Shown here piece by piece: positions 6,187-8,450 of a stretch of DNA of 8,450 nucleotides (position 1 is its first letter; each line of letters starts with the position of its first letter). Source of the stretch: Candidatus Omnitrophota bacterium (GTDB lineage: Bacteria > Omnitrophota > Gorgyraeia > Gygaellales > Profunditerraquicolaceae). Made by a program: the position numbers and the translations under genes. The stretch is taken from positions 1-8,450 of the forward strand of contig JAQTNM010000053.1 in NCBI GenBank assembly GCA_028713875.1, written 5' to 3'. The notes under the pieces are model-generated. The model was not told where the DNA came from and made no database searches. It saw only the letters and a list, made by a program, of their open reading frames with translations.

Positions 6187-6862
6187 GACCGCCTCCAAAG
6201 AATGCCTTTTTCAAACCGTCAATCTGCAAAAATTTTACCCCCAGACACAGTCTTTTGCCCTGCGCGACGTAAATTTAACCATTTCCGAAGGAGAATTCGT
6301 GGGGATTAGGGGCCCCAGCGGCAGCGGCAAAAGCACTCTTCTTTATCTGTTGTCCGGCTTGCTTACTCCCAGTTCCGGGGAGATTTATTTTCGGGGGAAG
6401 CCGCTGGAAAACATCAAAAATAAGGCTCTTTACCGCAGGAAAAACATAGGTTTTGTGTTCCAGGATTTTTATCTTTATCCCGGATTTAGCGTATTGGAAA
6501 ATGTGCTCTTGCCCTGTCTGCATAAGTTTTTCATTCCTGCGTCCTTGATCAAGAAGGCGCAGGCGCTTCTTGAATATTTGCACATAGCCGGCAAAAAAGA
6601 CCTGCCGGTAGAAACCCTCTCTGCTGGAGAGCGGCAGCGGGTCTGCATTTCGCGCGCCCTGCTCTGCGAGCCCAGGTGTATTCTTGCGGATGAGCCCACG
6701 GGAAATCTGGATAGCGAGAATTCCAGAAATATACTGGGCTTGCTGCAGAAAATAAATGATGAACGCAAAACCGCGGTTATTTTAGTTACCCACGATGATA
6801 AGATATCAAGCTTTGCGCACCGCATCGTGCATATTGTCGACGGCACACTCAAGGCCGGATAA
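6179..6862 (+). CDS. ABC transporter ATP-binding protein, MacB/LolD type
   Basis: 227 residues, the standard size for a LolD/MacB-type ATPase that powers an FtsX-fold permease at the inner membrane. Motifs in order are Walker A GPSGSGKST (45-53), Q-loop Q95 in FVFQDFYLYPGFSVLENV, signature LSAGERQRV (147-155), Walker B CILADE (167-172), D-loop GNLD (175-178) and the switch His205 in VTHDD. The second signature position departs from the usual LSGGE/LSGGQ by a Gly-to-Ala change. The gene overlaps the permease stop by 8 bases, so the two are translationally coupled and form one exporter-like machine. The partner substrate is unknown. Confidence 0.93.
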   Translation: MNKTASKECLFQTVNLQKFYPQTQSFALRDVNLTISEGEFVGIRGPSGSGKSTLLYLLSGLLTPSSGEIYFRGKPLENIKNKALYRRKNIGFVFQDFYLYPGFSVLENVLLPCLHKFFIPASLIKKAQALLEYLHIAGKKDLPVETLSAGERQRVCISRALLCEPRCILADEPTGNLDSENSRNILGLLQKINDERKTAVILVTHDDKISSFAHRIVHIVDGTLKAG

Positions 6863-6877
6863 AATCAGACAGTAGAA

Positions 6878-7294
6878 ATGGAAAAGCAAGATAATAAAAT
6901 CAGATTTACTAACGCATTCAAAGACATACTTGTCATTGTTATTATTACCGCCGGCATATTGGCTCTTTCGTTCTTTCTTAATTTATTTACCTTTCTGGTG
7001 GAACTGTTTCAGAAAAGCCCGCGCCTGATAACTTATATCGATGAAATTATCGCCGCCCTTTTGACTTTAAGCATAGGTTTGGCCGTCTTTTCCTGGAGGA
7101 GGCTGCGGGAACTAAAAGAGGAAACCGCCAAGCGTATAAAATTGCAGGAAGAGCTTATCAAGTGCGCCAATACAAAGGCAGAAACGGAACATATTATCGT
7201 CAAACAACTGCACGTTGAGCTTGAAGAGCGTAAGCGGGAAGAGGGAAAATATACTGCTCGCCCGCCCAAAGGGAAAGGGCGCCTTAAGAAATAA
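6878..7294 (+). CDS. Two-helix membrane protein with coiled coil, like a sensor-kinase N-terminal module without a kinase
   Basis: 138 residues. Two hydrophobic helices (about 17-42 and 54-72) are separated by a short polar loop with an ITYIDEII segment. They are followed directly by FSWRRLRELKEETAKR and a charged helix predicted as coiled coil (about 74-123), then a basic tail ending PPKGKGRLKK. The helix/WRR-x-REL/coiled-coil arrangement resembles the membrane module in front of PAS or histidine-kinase domains in many environmental bacteria, but no PAS, HAMP, His-box or ATPase domain follows. The protein ends at a stop, so it is either a stand-alone module or a degraded remnant. It sits between the ABC ATPase and a HAD phosphatase. 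No named function is offered. The ATG has only a weak upstream AG-rich stretch. Confidence 0.65.
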   Translation: MEKQDNKIRFTNAFKDILVIVIITAGILALSFFLNLFTFLVELFQKSPRLITYIDEIIAALLTLSIGLAVFSWRRLRELKEETAKRIKLQEELIKCANTKAETEHIIVKQLHVELEERKREEGKYTARPPKGKGRLKK

Positions 7295-7317
7295 GAGCAG
7301 ATTTTTATATTTATAAA

Positions 7318-7989
7318 ATGCATAACATCAGACTTTCTCATTTATCGGAGTGTATGGTATTCTTTGATTTTGACAATACCATCACTCTTTTTGACCTGCT
7401 TGACGATATCATCGAGCATTTTTCCGTAGGCACGGAGTGGATAAAACTGGAGAATCTCTGGAAGACGGGCAAGATAAGTTCCAGGGAATGCCTTGAGGGG
7501 CAGCTGCGTTCGGTGAGGGTAACCAAGAAGGCGCTATTGCAATATCTTTCCCGGATAAGGATCGACCCCCATTTCTACCGGCTCTTTGCCATGTTAAAAA
7601 GAGAAGGAATGAAGCCGGTGATCTTGAGCGATAGTTTCGGCTTTATAATAGAAGCAATTCTTAAGAATAACGGGATAAAAGACGTCAAGGTTTACGCCAA
7701 CACTTTAAAATTCCATAACGGCAGGCTTATCCCTTCATTCCCGTACAAACACAAACGCTGCCTGCGCTGCGCCCATTGTAAAAAAAAGAACCTGCAAAGG
7801 AAGGATGTCAGGGATAAAGTGATAATTTATATCGGCGACGGGCTTTCGGATATCTGTCCCGCGGAACATGCCGACATTGTTTTTGCCAAGGGAGAATTGC
7901 TTAATCACTTCAGAAAAACAAAAAGGCTGTGCTTGGCTTACAATAGCCTGGGGGACATAACCAACTATTTCAGGGGGTTAGAGAAATGA
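7318..7989 (+). CDS. HAD-superfamily phosphatase, PHOSPHO1/MtnX-like (subfamily IB)
   Basis: 223 residues. Motif I is DFDNT (D17, D19, T21); here Asn replaces the common Gly of DFDGT. Motif II is VILSDS (S104). A lysine-rich CAHCKKK segment supplies motif III, and motif IV is GDGLSD (173-178). A cap domain is expected between about 25 and 95. C148, C151 and C154 (CLRCAHCKKK) resemble the cysteine cluster seen near motif III in PHOSPHO1/MtnX relatives, which act on small phosphate esters such as phosphoethanolamine or diketo-phosphopentanes. The substrate here is unknown; phosphoserine phosphatase is less likely. An alternative start at ATG 7354 (CGGAG at 7346-7350) would put the motif at residue 5, as in most relatives. 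The gene overlaps the aminotransferase start (ATGA). Confidence 0.82.
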   Translation: MHNIRLSHLSECMVFFDFDNTITLFDLLDDIIEHFSVGTEWIKLENLWKTGKISSRECLEGQLRSVRVTKKALLQYLSRIRIDPHFYRLFAMLKREGMKPVILSDSFGFIIEAILKNNGIKDVKVYANTLKFHNGRLIPSFPYKHKRCLRCAHCKKKNLQRKDVRDKVIIYIGDGLSDICPAEHADIVFAKGELLNHFRKTKRLCLAYNSLGDITNYFRGLEK

Positions 7990-8450
7990 ACCAGAAGCAG
8001 AAAACGGAAAAGAAGTCTTCGCAAGGCGTGGATGATGAATTGTTAAAGCTGGAGGCGGAATATTGTTCCTGGGGGGACACTGTCCATTATTCGGAAAAGT
8101 TAAACGTGTTTGAGCGTTCCGAGGGCATATACCTCTATGACCGGCAAGGCATCGAATATCTTGACCTGCAGATGTGGTATTCCGCAGCCAACTTCGGTTA
8201 TAAAAACGGGCGGTTGAACGATGCCTTGAAAAGACAGATCGATAAACTGCCGCAGCTTGCCTGCCAGTATCTGCACGAAGAGAAAATAAGGCTGGCGGCA
8301 AAGCTTTCCCGCAGGATCGGCATGATATTTGAAGAAAAGGGCCGGGTGCATTTTAATGTCGGCGGTTCAGCTGCGATAGAAGATTCCTTGAAAATCGTAA
8401 GAAGCCATACCGCAAGGAACCTTGTGTTTGCATTCATGGGCGGCTATCAC
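7986..8450 (+). CDS. Class III PLP-dependent aminotransferase, 5' part (cut by window end)
   Basis: 155 codons run open to the window edge. After a polar, variable N-terminus come IYLYDRQGIEYLDLQMW, ANFGYKNGRLNDALKRQ, and NVGGSAAIEDSLKIVRSHT with FMGGYH. These match the class III aminotransferase plan: N-terminal strand, the phosphate-binding loop usually written NSGSEAVEAALKLAR, and the FxGGYH segment. The usual GSEA is GSAA here, so one conserved acid is missing; the catalytic lysine would lie outside the window. The family includes acetylornithine, GABA and diamino acid aminotransferases as well as phospho-lyases, so the substrate cannot be named. The start overlaps the HAD gene stop, so the two are coupled and may act in one pathway. 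Confidence 0.88.
   Translation, partial: MNQKQKTEKKSSQGVDDELLKLEAEYCSWGDTVHYSEKLNVFERSEGIYLYDRQGIEYLDLQMWYSAANFGYKNGRLNDALKRQIDKLPQLACQYLHEEKIRLAAKLSRRIGMIFEEKGRVHFNVGGSAAIEDSLKIVRSHTARNLVFAFMGGYH

Overview
The window looks like a chromosomal segment of an uncultured, probably anaerobic bacterium with a Gram-negative-type envelope. The anaerobic hint is the ferredoxin-dependent 2-oxoacid oxidoreductase. The envelope hint is a lipobox protein, a MacB/LolE-type permease and an RhlA-like enzyme. Gene style (tight packing, ATGA overlaps, moderate GC) would suit Omnitrophota or a similar candidate phylum, but that is a guess. All genes are on the + strand and nearly all are a few bases apart or overlapping.

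Region 1 (1-2554) is the operon of a four-subunit 2-oxoacid:ferredoxin oxidoreductase (Vor/Kor type): the tail of the 4Fe-4S delta subunit, then alpha, beta (TPP-binding) and gamma. Two kinds of short-period degenerate repeats are embedded in it. One is a heptamer element found once in the delta/alpha junction and again, in frame, inside the alpha linker. The other is an 88-nt octamer array with inverted halves that fills the whole beta/gamma gap and ends at the gamma start codon.

Region 2 (2551-4173) holds gltX, which overlaps gamma, then a small entericidin-like lipoprotein and tRNA-Gln(CTG). The glutamyl-tRNA synthetase lacks the usual zinc-binding segment. A tRNA-Gln gene close to gltX is suggestive, since GluRS makes Glu-tRNA(Gln) in many bacteria that lack GlnRS, but this cannot be settled here.

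Region 3 (4237-8450) is a compact run of an RhlA-like alpha/beta hydrolase, an ABC permease and its ATPase, a two-helix membrane/coiled-coil protein resembling a sensor-kinase front end, a PHOSPHO1/MtnX-like HAD phosphatase, and the start of a class III PLP aminotransferase cut by the window edge. Together they look like an uncharacterised pathway that makes or moves a lipid-like or amino-containing small molecule across the envelope. That function is inferred from gene neighbourhood and family membership only.

The minus strand shows no convincing gene. No CRISPR array, transposase, phage gene or Rho-independent terminator was seen.
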